From Callorhinus ursinus (taxonomy: Eukaryota > Chordata > Mammalia > Carnivora > Otariidae), in assembly GCF_003265705.1 (NCBI RefSeq), contig NW_020313285.1, positions 16,208,302 through 16,272,301 on the forward strand: DNA of 64,000 nucleotides, in the 5' to 3' direction. Shown piece after piece: positions 21,141 through 31,381 of the stretch. The notes beneath the pieces are model-generated. The model saw nothing but the letters and a program-made list of their open reading frames with translations. It searched no databases and had not been told where the DNA came from. Position numbers and translations under genes: made by a program. Positions within the stretch are counted from its first letter, which is position 1. Every line of letters starts with the position of its first letter.

Positions 21141-21859
21141 AAGGAACATGGCCGGCCGTGGCTGGCATGAGAGGACATAGTCACAGCCAGAGCTGTAAGA
21201 GCACGGGAGTGGGGAGTGGGATGGCGGAGTGCTCCCTCGCCTCCTCCTTCCACTGTGTCTGTCCTGACCCTCGTGGGCCTACAGGGGCCCTCCTGAATAT
21301 GGTAATAGTAATAATAATATTAATAAACCAGACAGCCACTGCTCCCCCTCAGAGGGGCTGTGAGCCTTGAATCAGGGACGGACATGAAACACCAGGAACA
21401 AACCCACCTGTACCAGTGGGTACCCAATAAATATGACTCTGTTCTCCCCCGGCTGACGGCCAGACTCAATGGCTGCTCGTTCCTATAAGGCCCTGGGCCA
21501 TGGGCAGCCTGGGGCCACCTCCTCCTTGCCAGAACAGGGGGCGGACTAGGGAGGATGGTCCCGTCTGGATGTTCTCAGTTGGCTCTTTCCCTGTGACTGA
21601 TTTTCCAGTTTAGTCGACCTCATATATCCAGGATTTGCCTCCTGGGGCTGGGTGGAGGCAGGTATTTGGGTACTGGGGAGGGGGTCTGTCTGTACAGGGA
21701 AACCCCTCTTCAGGAAAGCCTACCTCCAGGCCTTGAGAAGGCTCTAGAGGCTGGTCCACATCCCAGCAATCACTCTCCTCTCTTAAGGCCAGGGAGATAG
21801 AGGCCAGGGGTGGGGAGGCACCCAGTCAGCCAAAATAGAAAATATCACTCCATGTAGCC

Positions 21860-22015
21860 CAGTACTCTCCAACAACTGCAAAGTAGGCCTCCATCCTCTT
21901 GTGGAGATGAGCCAACTGGGGCTCAGAGATGGAAGTCATGGCTTGAGGTCATACAGCAAGAAGGGCCAAGCTTGGAGGCAAGCCCCCCACTCTGCATTCA
22001 TTGTAAAGGGAGTTG
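21860..22015 (-). repeat. MIR fragment
   Basis: Antisense MIR phrases: 'gagatgagccaactggggct', 'cagagatggaagtcatggct' and 'tgaggtcatacagcaagaag'. Confidence 0.7.
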
Positions 22016-22029
22016 CTGTACCCCAGCAG

Positions 22030-24150
22030 GCTACACAGGGAACTCAGCACAACCCATACTAGGGGGTGGCCTGAGGGAGTGAGAAATAAAGAGATGTTGC
22101 GGGAGAGAGAGTTTTGAGTCTATGGACCCAAGGCTGGGAGGAGAAATTCCCAAGGAGCCCCTTCAGCCATCCTGGAGACACTTCGTGGGCCAGCCCCCTC
22201 TACAACTCACCTATTCATTGTTACCTTTATCACTACTCTTCCTGGGCCCTTGGCCTGAGAGTGGGGGTTGTTCACTCCTGTGAGGGGCTGGGGGCCTCTG
22301 GGTAAGATGCCAGAGGCAGAGGTACATAACAGGGAGCAGAGGGTGGCCTGGAGGCTCAAGGCCAGCGCCCTCTGGGACCTAAAGACCCAGAAGCAAGAGA
22401 TGGACCTGCCCAAAAAGAGACTCAGTGAGAGTCTGAGGGAGCCCTGGCACTTTGGAAATGTCCTGAAGGAGGCTCATTCCAGAACCGCCAGAACGGAAAG
22501 CCCACATCTGCAACCTTGATTCTGGCCCATCAGCTCCAGACGGAGGCAGGTGTGGGAGCTGGGCACAGATCCCCAGGCTCTTACCCAGCACACTGGACTG
22601 GAGTCCAGCCTCCAACACAAAGGGCAGTGAGGGGCATGATAGGACTCTGAGAGCTGTAAAAGCTTCTGGTCTAATGATTTTTCTTCCTTTTCATTTTTAA
22701 TGCAGCACCCACTGGCTCTTCCCCAAGGAGGCAAATAAAGGAAGTGGCTCCTTCTGGATACCTGATGACATCCTAGCTGGGAATGAGGCCAGGGGACAGA
22801 CATTCAGAGATTCACAGGCAGAGGACGCACCTCCAGCTCTGGAGAAAATACTCTGGGCAGTAGGCATCACGGAGGGCATGCCTGGAGCACCCACCCATGG
22901 GGTGTCACTGGCCTGAGTGTGCAGTTGTTGGATCCTGAGGAAATACCAAGAAAGTCCCAAGAACCAAGGAATGAAGCAATAAAGGTTGTATCATCATTCT
23001 TGGCCCAGCCTTACAAGTTGGGACCCCTGAGCACTACCCAAGGCCCAGCTTACTCTGTGCAGCCCTCTGGGAGGAGAACTTCCTCTTCATCAATGACTTC
23101 CACGTGTCTTGGGTTCTGACCTCTCCTTGACCTCTGGGCCCATGTAGCCACAGCTGACGGAGTCTTCCTGGAGGTCCCCTGGCCTCTTAAACTTGCCACA
23201 TCCAGTCCAGTCTAGAACAACTCCCCAAACTTCTCTGCTACCTTGGGTCTCTCCCATTGCAGCAAATGGCCTCACTGTCCACCCAGCTGCCTGAGCCAGA
23301 ACCCTGAGTGCCAGACTCCTCACTCGCTTCCTGACCCAAACCCACACATGCAACTGGTCCCCTCAAGGCCTTAACTGTTTTCATTCCTACTTCTTGATTG
23401 CCCCCTCCTGTCTGTTCATTCTCTGTACACATGGTGGTTGATGCCCTCAACACTGTGTCCGTGAATCTGGGCATCACCCTCCCTGCTCCCTGCCTAACGT
23501 GACCACCAATCATTAGCTCTGAGTGCAGGGGCTGGGTGACATGTGGTGGGCCCTCCTATAAGCTTGGCTGTATGGAATCAGAGTCCACACATGGTTAATG
23601 GTTAACCACCCTCAGATCCTTCTATACCAGTCAGAACTCACCAGTGCCAGGGACTGGGAACACCCAAAAAGCAGGATAAGAGTTGCGACTGGCTTGGACA
23701 GGCTGGGTCTTTTTGAGCTATACCTCTGGGGACCTAGACAGAGGCGATGCAGGAGGGGGCTCTGCCTGGAGCTATGACCACAAAGGTCAAGGAGGTTGCT
23801 TCGTGTGTCTGGTGTGGCCTGGAGTGATCAGGATCCCTTCCCAAGGAAGAATGAGCCACTCAGGGTGCTGCCCCAGCACCAGGGTCTCTTAAGCATGATG
23901 CAGGACCTTTTGAACCCTGAGTCTGGGTGGAGGCTGGGCTTTCTAACTCACTGTATCTGTCCAGAAAGATGCTGTCAGGGGCTAGGGCTGGACAAGGGGC
24001 AGCTGTCCCTGCAAATTTCAGCATGGCTGAGTCCTCTGCCCACTCTGGGCTTCAGAAACCTCACAAAGTGGTGGGAGGAAAAAAAAGGTTGAAGCACTGC
24101 CTCCTCCCTAGGAGGTTCCCTCACAAAGTTTCTGGACAGGCAACAGTTTC
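22030..24150. other. IL3-CSF2 spacer, middle part, no gene seen
   Basis: Unique and weakly repeat-like sequence. Pyrimidine-rich 23060-23520 may be decayed L2. No splice-linked coding exons were found. Confidence 0.45.
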
Positions 24151-24154
24151 CTCT

Positions 24155-24255
24155 GTGAGGCAACAATAATTAAACCCATTGTAGAGATAAGGGAGCCAAG
24201 GCTTAGGAAGGAGGGATGCCCTTGGGCTACCCAGGGGTCAGTGGTGGGGAGCCCA
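24155..24255 (-). repeat. MIR fragment
   Basis: Antisense MIR-like: 'aaacccattgtagagataag', 'ggagccaaggcttaggaagg' and 'gggctacccaggggtcagtg'. Confidence 0.55.
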
Positions 24256-24839
24256 AACCTAAAACACAGAGGTGCCTGGATGGCAGGCTCTGTTGGAGAA
24301 ATTCTGCCCTTGGCCCCCAGGGCTTCCCTGGGACATTCCAGGCCATTCTAGCTTCCCTGCCAACACTTGCAGGAGTGTCCCTGTATAGCTGCCCTGAGGG
24401 GGAACATCCCTATGCTGGTCTAGGTGAACAGCATTTCCTGACTTTCTGATCTCTGAGAAAGTAGCAGAGGTCAGGGGGGCAGGAACAGATCTGGGTCCCA
24501 ATGCTGTGTCTGCCATCACTGTGTGAGCTAGGCGGCCTGCTGGTCTCCTGGACTGCCACACCAAGGGCTGGCCGGCCCAGCAAGGGTGAGATCAACCGAG
24601 ATGCCCATGTAGAGGTTCCATGGGATGTAAAGCACCAGGAGGCCCGTTTCCTTCCCATCGTGATAACTTCCTCTGAGATAAGGAGCTCAGAGTGGCCACA
24701 AGCCCCCATTTCCTCCACAGCCTGTGGGAGGACACTCACAGGAAACCCCTTCCAGAGGGTTTTCTCCTGGCCCTGTGGGAAGGCGGGGCCAAGAGGAGTC
24801 ACACTGCCCACCATGGTCCCTGCCCCCACCCTCCCACAG

Positions 24840-24985
24840 TCCCATCCGGGGCCCCTGAGTCAGCACACACACTCGATGTTATCGCTACCACTTTCCATGC
24901 GGTGCAATCTAGGAATGCCTGCCTGTGTCATGGCCTCAGCCTTGATGTCATCTTTCCAGAAGAAAGATGTGTGGCTGCCCACCAG
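24840..24985 (+). promoter_or_regulatory. CSF2: Candidate CSF2 distal enhancer (NFAT/AP-1)
   Basis: TGATGTCATCTTTCCA at 24943-24958, followed by GAAGAAAGATG, closely matches (as reverse complement) the composite NFAT/AP-1 element I know from the human GM-CSF inducible enhancer. It lies 2.8 kb upstream of the CSF2 start, and the human enhancer is about 3 kb upstream. A TGAGTCAG AP-1 site at about 24857 and an ACTTTCCATGCGGT NFAT/RUNX-like pair at about 24891 lie in the same 150 bp. Confidence 0.6.
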
Positions 24986-24989
24986 CCTC

Positions 24990-27640
24990 ACAGCCAAACC
25001 CAGGAACTCTGTCCTTCGCATGGTGACTTGGGTGCCTGTAGGGCAGCTGCCAGAATGACCTTCTCCTACGGCATCTCTAGCATGCCCCTAGCCCTTAAAC
25101 ACTGCTGTGCTGGGCCCTCAGCCCTTCTTCCTGGCTAACCCTCTCTGGCCTTAGTGATTGCATGGACACGGGCCATCCACATCCAGGTCCGTCTCCTGCA
25201 CAGGCAGCCTCCAAACCACGGTCACTTCCTGTGGGTCCTGAGACACTGCAAACCTGCTCCTTCATCCCTAGCTGCCCAGCTTAGATGCCTCGACAGTGGT
25301 TCTAACTCTTTCTGCTTATATTCAAAAGCACCCTCCGGGGAGGGTGTTGAGTAGATGAATCTTGCTTCTTCATCCACGGGGCTACAGAGTACATAAAGGT
25401 AGGGCCCTGTTTTCCACCATCCCTGTATTCTCCTCCCCTGCTGGGAACCTAGTAGGTGCTCAATAAAAATGAATGAATGACGGAATTACTCCATTGTATC
25501 AGCAAGTCCTGAATAATTCTACCTCCTAAATCCCTCTGGAATCTGCCTCCTCTTCACCATATCTGCTCCTAAAACTGTCTCCTTGTTCCCCAGATACTCT
25601 TCCACTAGGCTGTCCTCTCCCTCCCTCCCACAGTCTGACTTGCCCACCCGATGCTACTAGCCCTTTCAGCCTGTACTGGGAGGCAGCATCTCCCAGGAAG
25701 CTCTTTGATCCCCCGCGAGGCCCCGAACTGGGAGAAGTGTTTTCTTGGGATTCCTCAGCTCTGAACTTCCCCCATCCCAGCCTGGATCCACACAATGGGA
25801 GGGTCCAGTGCTGTCTGTCTCCCCTACCAGGCTGAGAGCCCCTAGGGCCAGGTGGGAGGGCCATTGGGAGGGTCCCATCGACTTCCTCCCCAGCACAGGG
25901 CCTGATGTGGGTTGGAAGAGTTTGTTGACTGAGCTGTGACGACTCATTTCCAAAAGAAAAGTCACCTTCCATCTCAGAGGGGCCGCACCAGCTCTGTGCC
26001 TCCTTGACTATCAGCTTCGCCACTGCGTGTGGCCCCCACTCTCCACCACCCAGGTTCCAGAACACTGCCTGACACAGACCTCCACTCTGAGGCATCTGCA
26101 TCTAGTGTTCTTGACCTCTCTTGTGCCTCCTAGGAGCTCCCCAGAAGGGGCAGAGCAGAGCCCTCATGGAAAAGCGAGAAGGACCAGGGCCTGGACGTGC
26201 CATACTCTCACCCCAGCCTGGCCACCTGGGAATGTTCCACCAGCTCAGAAGGGCAGGGATGGCAATATGTTGGGCCCCAGTGGGGTCTGGAGGACTAACA
26301 TCTGTCTTCCCCATGCAAGGGCAGCAACCCTTCTGCCATCCAGTGAAACCTGCCAGGGCCACAGGCTTGGGCCACGGTACTTAGACCGGGAGTCCTACCT
26401 GCTGTTGAGCCTAGCAGAGTATCATCACTTGTGTCCTACCCCATCAAACTAGCACATTGGGGGTCCAAAAATCTCACACCCATTGTGGGGAGCTTCTCTC
26501 TATCAGAGGGCCATCTGCAGAAGCATGGGGGCTCACATGGGGGCACCTCATGTAAAACATCCTATCACACTGGGGCACACTCAGAAGTCTGCACGTGGGC
26601 ACCCCACACCCCTGTGCCATGAAACTCCGAACGTGGGGCAGCAAACACAAACTCGTGCTGTCCTCTCCAAACTCCATTGTGAAAATCAAACACTTGTCAG
26701 CCCCTCAAGAGCCTGTGGCTTTTTCAGAAGCAGTTCCTGTTCCACAGAGAGGCCTCTGGAACTGGAGGCGAGCTGGGGTGGGGGCCATGTAGAAATGAAG
26801 CCTGGAAGACCTTGTTTGAGAAGCCGCTGTCCCCTGCCCCCTGCCATGGGCTACACGTAGGAGCGCAGTGCCTATCTCAGATGGGCAGTCTGGCCCACAG
26901 AGGGAGGTGAGGCTCGCATAGTTCAGAACGAAGAGTCACTTAGCAAGGTGGTACTGGAGCCAGAACTTGAACTCTGAGCCCCAATCCACCTCTGCAGCTT
27001 GGGGGTTGAACACAGCTGTGAAAAGGGGACTGTTGCTGTCAGATGGGATCTTACCATGAAGGCACACTCTGCAATCTTGCCGGCTGGATGTCCCGTGCAC
27101 ACACCTGTCATTCTCCCTGCTCACAGGGGCTGTGGGGCAGAGGTCCCTGGGTGGGCAGAGCTTGCCAACTACTCTGGATCCTTGCTGGGAGCTGTCGCAG
27201 GATTCTGCCATCTGGCTGGATTCTGCCTAGGTGGACACTGTGCAGGCCTGTGAGGGTCTTCCTCCCATTCAGATCTTTCACTGTGGCCAGAGGAGAGGGA
27301 TCTAGGAGGAGAAGGGGGAGGCTGGGCTTGGAATGGGCCCCAGAGGCACAGCCAGCCCAAAGACTTCTTGGGATCAGAGGCAGGGTGGAGAGCCTGGGCG
27401 TAGGAGCTCAGTCCAGTATCTCCCAGGCCCCTCCCTGGCCACTCCAGGCCAGGAAGTCCAAGCTGTGCCCAGAGGCCCCTCAGAGGGAGGGGGCAGCCTC
27501 ATTGGCCAGACTACCGGGGAGGGGGCTGGAGAGCGCTCAAGGAGGCAGGCGGGTGCGCTGCCAGTTCTTGGAAGGGCTCATGAACGAAAACCCCTGAGCC
27601 TGACCACCTGGAGGAAAGGCTCACCGTTCCCATGTGTGAT
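24990..27640. other. Spacer between enhancer and CSF2 promoter, no gene seen
   Basis: Includes L2-like sequence ending near 25480 (tgctcaataaaaatgaatga). The rest is GC-rich unique DNA with many overlapping open frames (25526-26101 minus, 27043-27597 plus) lacking motifs or splice structure. Confidence 0.5.
25400..25482 (+). repeat. L2 3' end
   Basis: 'ctagtaggtgctcaataaaa' followed by 'atgaatgaatgac' is the typical L2 terminus. Confidence 0.65.
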
Positions 27641-27648
27641 AAGGGCCA

Positions 27649-27732
27649 GGAGATTCCACAGGTCAGGTAGTTCCCCCGCCCCCCTGGCGTTTTGTGGTCA
27701 CCATTAATCATTTCCTCTAACTGTGTATATAA
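27649..27732 (+). promoter_or_regulatory. CSF2: CSF2 promoter: CK-1, kB, RUNX, CLE0, TATA
   Basis: In order: GGAGATTCCAC (27649-27659, CK-1/CLE1), GGTAGTTCCCC (about 27667, kB/CLE2), TGTGGT (27693-27698, RUNX core), ATTAATCATTTCCTCT (27703-27718, CLE0 composite AP-1/NFAT/ETS) and TATATAA (27726-27732). Order and sequence match the well-studied GM-CSF promoter almost base for base. Confidence 0.93.
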
Positions 27733-27789
27733 GAGCTCTTTTGCCAGTGAGCCCAGTGCTCAGAGAGAAAGGCTAAAGTCCTCAGGAGG

Positions 27790-29801
27790 ATGTGGCTGCA
27801 GAACCTGCTTTTCCTGGGCACTGTGGTCTGCAGCATCTCTGCACCCACCAGCTCCCGCAGCCCTGTTACCCGACCCTCTCAGCACGTGGATGCCATCCAA
27901 GAGGCCCTGAGCCTTCTGAACAAAAGTAGGGACGAGACTGCTATGATGGTGAGTTAGGGAGCGAGTGCAGGCTGTGCCTGGGCCACCTCGCTGGCCTGGA
28001 CTGGCCCTGCCTGTCAGCTTCATCAAACGGTATTTTGCTTTTCTACAGAATGAAACAGTAAAAGTCGTCTCTGGAATGTTTGACCGCCAGGTAAGATGCT
28101 TCACTTTGACACACCTTCCCAGAGGCCTCTATTTTTTGGGGCGGGGGGTGGCTCCATTTCAGATGAACTCTCACAGGGTGGTCGTCGGTCCACTTCCTCT
28201 CCAGTCAGCTGGCTGCCAGGAGGGCCTCTCCGGAGGCCACTGGCCTTGCCCCTGTGGCAGTCACGTGAACTCCTTCATTAGCCAAGCAGCCACGGGCAGA
28301 CTTAGCATTCAAGGGGCCTGGGGTCACCAGGGGACAGGTGGGTAAGTGGCAGTTACTTGAAGACACAGGGGCTGTGGGCTTGGGGCACTTATGAGACTAA
28401 GCCCTGTGAAGACAGCGTGCTGGCTACAGAGAGGCACAGAGAGATTTCAGAAACAAGCCTTGTTCATTTTTCAGGTCGGGGTGGGGGGGAATGCCCCCCC
28501 CCCGCTACCTTCTCCCCGAATGGTGGAGGGATAGTGACCTCCTTTCCTGGAGCCTGGGACCCTCTCGAGATGCCAGGGAATGTGGCTGTGCTAGCTGAGG
28601 GTGGCCTGAGCTGAATGGTGCAGATTTGTGTTGGCATGAACAGAGCAGTGTGTATGACTGAACCCGGCATCAACCTGTGCCCCTCCCAAGTCCTCCTCTT
28701 GGGGGACAGGGCTGAGAACAGGAAAGAGTGCCGAGGAGCGTGTCATGTGCCCACCAGAGGGCACTTGTCCACTACTCGCCAAGTAATGCACAGTTCCCAC
28801 AGGAGCCGACATGCCTGCAGACCCGCCTACAGCTGTACAAGGACGGCCTGCAGGGCAGCCTCAGCAGCCTCAAGCAACCCCTAACCCTGATGGACAACCA
28901 CTATAAGCAGCACTGCCCTCCTACGCCGGTGAGTACCCACATCAGGGTCCCAAGCTGGAAGGTCTTGGTCTAGGAGGGTGGAGGGGTGCATAAGAAGGGA
29001 TCTTCGGCTGTAGCTGTTCAGGACCCCAAAGGGGTTCTGTGTCAACAGATTTGTCAGCATTAGTCCCTCTAGACAGTGAGCAGCCCTGCCCATTTTCATC
29101 CCTAGGAGTTAAAGCCATGGAGCTCTGGGGGCTTATACACTCCCCAGCGGGAGCTGCTTCTGTCCTTATTATCATTAATGAGGTCAGAGGTGAGGCAAAC
29201 CCAAGGAAACTCAGATCCTGCCTAAGGCCCAGGGTATATTCTGGGGCCCAAGTGCCACCAACGTGGCCCCTTGTGAGGTGCCTAATTGCATGGGAGCAAG
29301 GAGGGGGGTCACACCCAGATTGGACAAAGGCCCCAAACACTCCTTTTCTGTAGGGAGTGAGGCTCGTGGCCTTGACTCCTGCCCCTTCTGGGCTGCTGGC
29401 CTGAGAGCGAGGAGACGCCGGCCCAACCGCCCACCCCAGCAGACCAGCTTCGGGCTGGCGTGTTGTCAGGCCCCTGGCAGAGTTGTGCACCCTTCGGGTG
29501 ACACACGGTGGCAAGCTTGTCATCTGACTCAGGTCAGCAGGCGGGCTCCAAATGGGCCTTCCGGCCTCTGAGTTCTAGAGGGCAGTGCAGAAACGCACCG
29601 GTGCTTCCCCCACATTAGCCACTCACACCTGGACTCAAAGTTCTCTTGTTCTTTTTTTTTTCCAAGGAAACTCCCTGTGCAACCCAGACTATCACCTTCA
29701 GAAGTTTCAAAGAGAACCTGAAGGAATTTCTGTTTAACATCCCCTTTGACTGTTGGCAGCCAGAAACAACAGAGGCCAGTGCAGCCAGGAGCCAGCCCTG
29801 A
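27790..29801 (+). CDS. CSF2: Granulocyte-macrophage colony-stimulating factor (four exons, 153 aa)
   Basis: Secreted cytokine driving granulocyte and macrophage production through the GM-CSF receptor alpha and common beta chains. Coding exons are 27790-27948, 28049-28090, 28803-28928 and 29667-29801, all phase 0; the 42- and 126-bp middle exons are the family standard. The signal peptide is about residues 1-17 ([17 protein letters not shown]). Helix A reads [13 protein letters not shown], with E38 corresponding to the common-beta contact glutamate. Exon 2 ([14 protein letters not shown]) is highly typical. Cysteines 71, 105, 113 and 138 occupy the same positions as in human, giving two disulfides. 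Sequons include NKS in helix A and NET in exon 2. After the last DCW the protein runs 14 residues ([14 protein letters not shown]), about nine more than human GM-CSF. Confidence 0.97.
28751..28765 (+). promoter_or_regulatory. CTCF-like motif in CSF2 intron 2
   Basis: CCACCAGAGGGCACT fits the CTCF core consensus in plus orientation, 38 bp before exon 3. Motif match only. Confidence 0.4.
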
Positions 29802-29985
29802 GAGCGCAGCTCCCAAATCACTGCCCTCCTCCCCATGGATGGCTGAAACCCAAGATCTTCACCTTTGAGGGACCATAGCGCGGGCCAGGGCTGTGGGGGG
29901 CACGGACTTGCTCTGAGCCATGCTGCCCCTGATACCGGCTTGGTATATGGGGAGTGGGGAATGTTTTACATTGGCAGGGATCCGT

Positions 29986-30040
29986 AATATTTATTTATAT
30001 ATTTATGTATTTTAATATTTATTTATTTATTTATTTAAGA
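29986..30040 (+). promoter_or_regulatory. CSF2: AU-rich element in CSF2 3' UTR
   Basis: TATTTATTTATATATTTATG, then AATATTTATTTATTTATTTA: the archetypal GM-CSF ARE of overlapping ATTTA pentamers that drives rapid mRNA decay. Confidence 0.95.
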
Positions 30041-30077
30041 CCATACTCTGTATTTATTCAAGATGTTTTGCCATAAT

Positions 30078-30083
30078 AATAAA
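30078..30083 (+). terminator. CSF2: CSF2 poly(A) signal
   Basis: AATAAA about 280 bp past the stop codon, followed by a GT-rich stretch (ttatttgtgcagtttccagt). Confidence 0.85.
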
Positions 30084-30099
30084 TTATTAAAAACCTGTT

Positions 30100-31260
30100 C
30101 TTATTTGTGCAGTTTCCAGTTTGTTTTCAACCATGAGCAAAGGCCGATGGTGCTCTCCTCCCCATAGGGCAAGGTGGGGGGGCGGGGGAGAGGAGCCGCC
30201 AGGTTCGGGAGGGGGCAGGGTGCTCCAGCAGGGGCAGCCCTGACAGAGCAGAGGGGAGGTAAGAGTTGGCCTGGGCACTGCACTCTGCACACCCAGATGT
30301 GCTCCGCTGGATACTCAAGGGCTCCCACCGCAAAAAGAGGTTTTCAGGTTCACTTGGAAGTCCAAGGTACCTGGTCAGTGGAAACTTGCTCCAGGACAAG
30401 GCCATCATACTTCGTGAGAAGGCTTGGGAGCTCCTGGGGCTTGGCTGGCCACTGGCTGAATGGGCCTGCCCTATAGTGAGGCCAACACCTGTGCCCCTCC
30501 GAGGCCTGGCCCTGTGGCCACACCCTGGTCCTCACACTCAGGGCCTCAGCCACTCCTAAGGTGAACCAGTAGATAGACTAGCTGTTCAGGGGGGGGAAAA
30601 AAACAAAACAAAACCACAGGGGTCAGAGCCCAGCATATTTACCAAACTTTCCCCCAAATGGGTGATCCTAATCTGTGAGAGTCAGAATGTATATTCGGAA
30701 TCTGTCAGTACGCGGCTCTAGCGTGGCATTTTTCTGAGCTGGCTTTTGTTTTTACATGAAGTTTTGCATCTAACCAGGTGCCTTCCTCTAAAACCCAAGG
30801 CCTTCAGGCCAAGAAATAGCAGTGCTCCATTCTTCCCTTGCTTTGCCAGCCTGGTTGGAGGCTGTGTTCCGAAACCTGCTCCCCTGTCTCCCTCCCGGGG
30901 ACTATGAGGAAGTGGGTGTGTCTGCGAGTGTCAGGTGGACAGGACAGCAAGGCCAGCCTTCTCCTTGACAGGGGGGGGCCTGAGGAAGCTGGCTTGGTGC
31001 CCCTGCCTCGCTCTCTCTCCACCCCACCTACTCTCTCTGCTCTGGCCTGCACCTGCAGACAGCACCGGTCCTGGCCAAAGACCTGTCCCAACAAGCAGGC
31101 AGAAAGGTCATGACTTGAAATGTGAGTACAAATAAAAATTCTTAGACCAAGTGTGATTTTCAGCAAAGACAAGAATCCAAAAAGCGTGCTGTGGTCATAG
31201 AAAAATGCATGAAAAGCACATTTGCCCGGCGATAAGGTCCTCTCTGTCTTCCACGTAAGC
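30100..31260. other. Spacer between CSF2 and the next cytokine gene
   Basis: GC-rich unique sequence, no coding exons recognised. It holds a CTCF-like motif at 30225 and a short A-rich stretch near 30600. Confidence 0.5.
30225..30238 (+). promoter_or_regulatory. CTCF-like motif between CSF2 and the GM-CSF/IL-5-like gene
   Basis: CCAGCAGGGGCAGC, plus orientation, 145 bp past the CSF2 poly(A) signal. Near-consensus core; binding not shown. Confidence 0.5.
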
Positions 31261-31264
31261 CAGT

Positions 31265-31309
31265 GATGACTGATAAGAGATTTAGCATTTCCTTAGACTC
31301 ACATATATA
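31265..31309 (+). promoter_or_regulatory. Promoter of the GM-CSF/IL-5-like gene: GATA, CLE0-like, TATA
   Basis: ACTGATAAGAGA (GATA site, about 31270) is followed by TTAGCATTTCCTTAG (about 31282) and CATATATAG (31301-31309). The middle block resembles the CLE0 element of CSF2 (TTAATCATTTCCTCTAA) and IL5, and lies at the same short distance before the TATA-like sequence. A GATA site next to CLE0 is the arrangement known for IL5. Confidence 0.6.
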
Positions 31310-31381
31310 GGTACCCCTCTCCACAGAAATGCTGCCAAGCCCAGGGCTCAGATCAGCTTGCAGCTACCCTCAAGTCTTACC

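Noticed and set aside
20595..21170. 191-codon plus-strand frame in the CpG-rich block
   Set aside because: Stop codons are rare in CpG-rich DNA. Frames are open on both strands and the product is proline/serine-rich without a domain.
31329..31331. Earlier ATG upstream of the GM-CSF/IL-5-like gene
   Set aside because: Out of frame and at or before the predicted transcription start about 25-30 bp after the TATA-like sequence.
31358..31381. Upstream extension of the GM-CSF/IL-5-like protein by eight residues
   Set aside because: It begins with TTG, not ATG. The first in-frame ATG is 31382 and gives a proper signal peptide.
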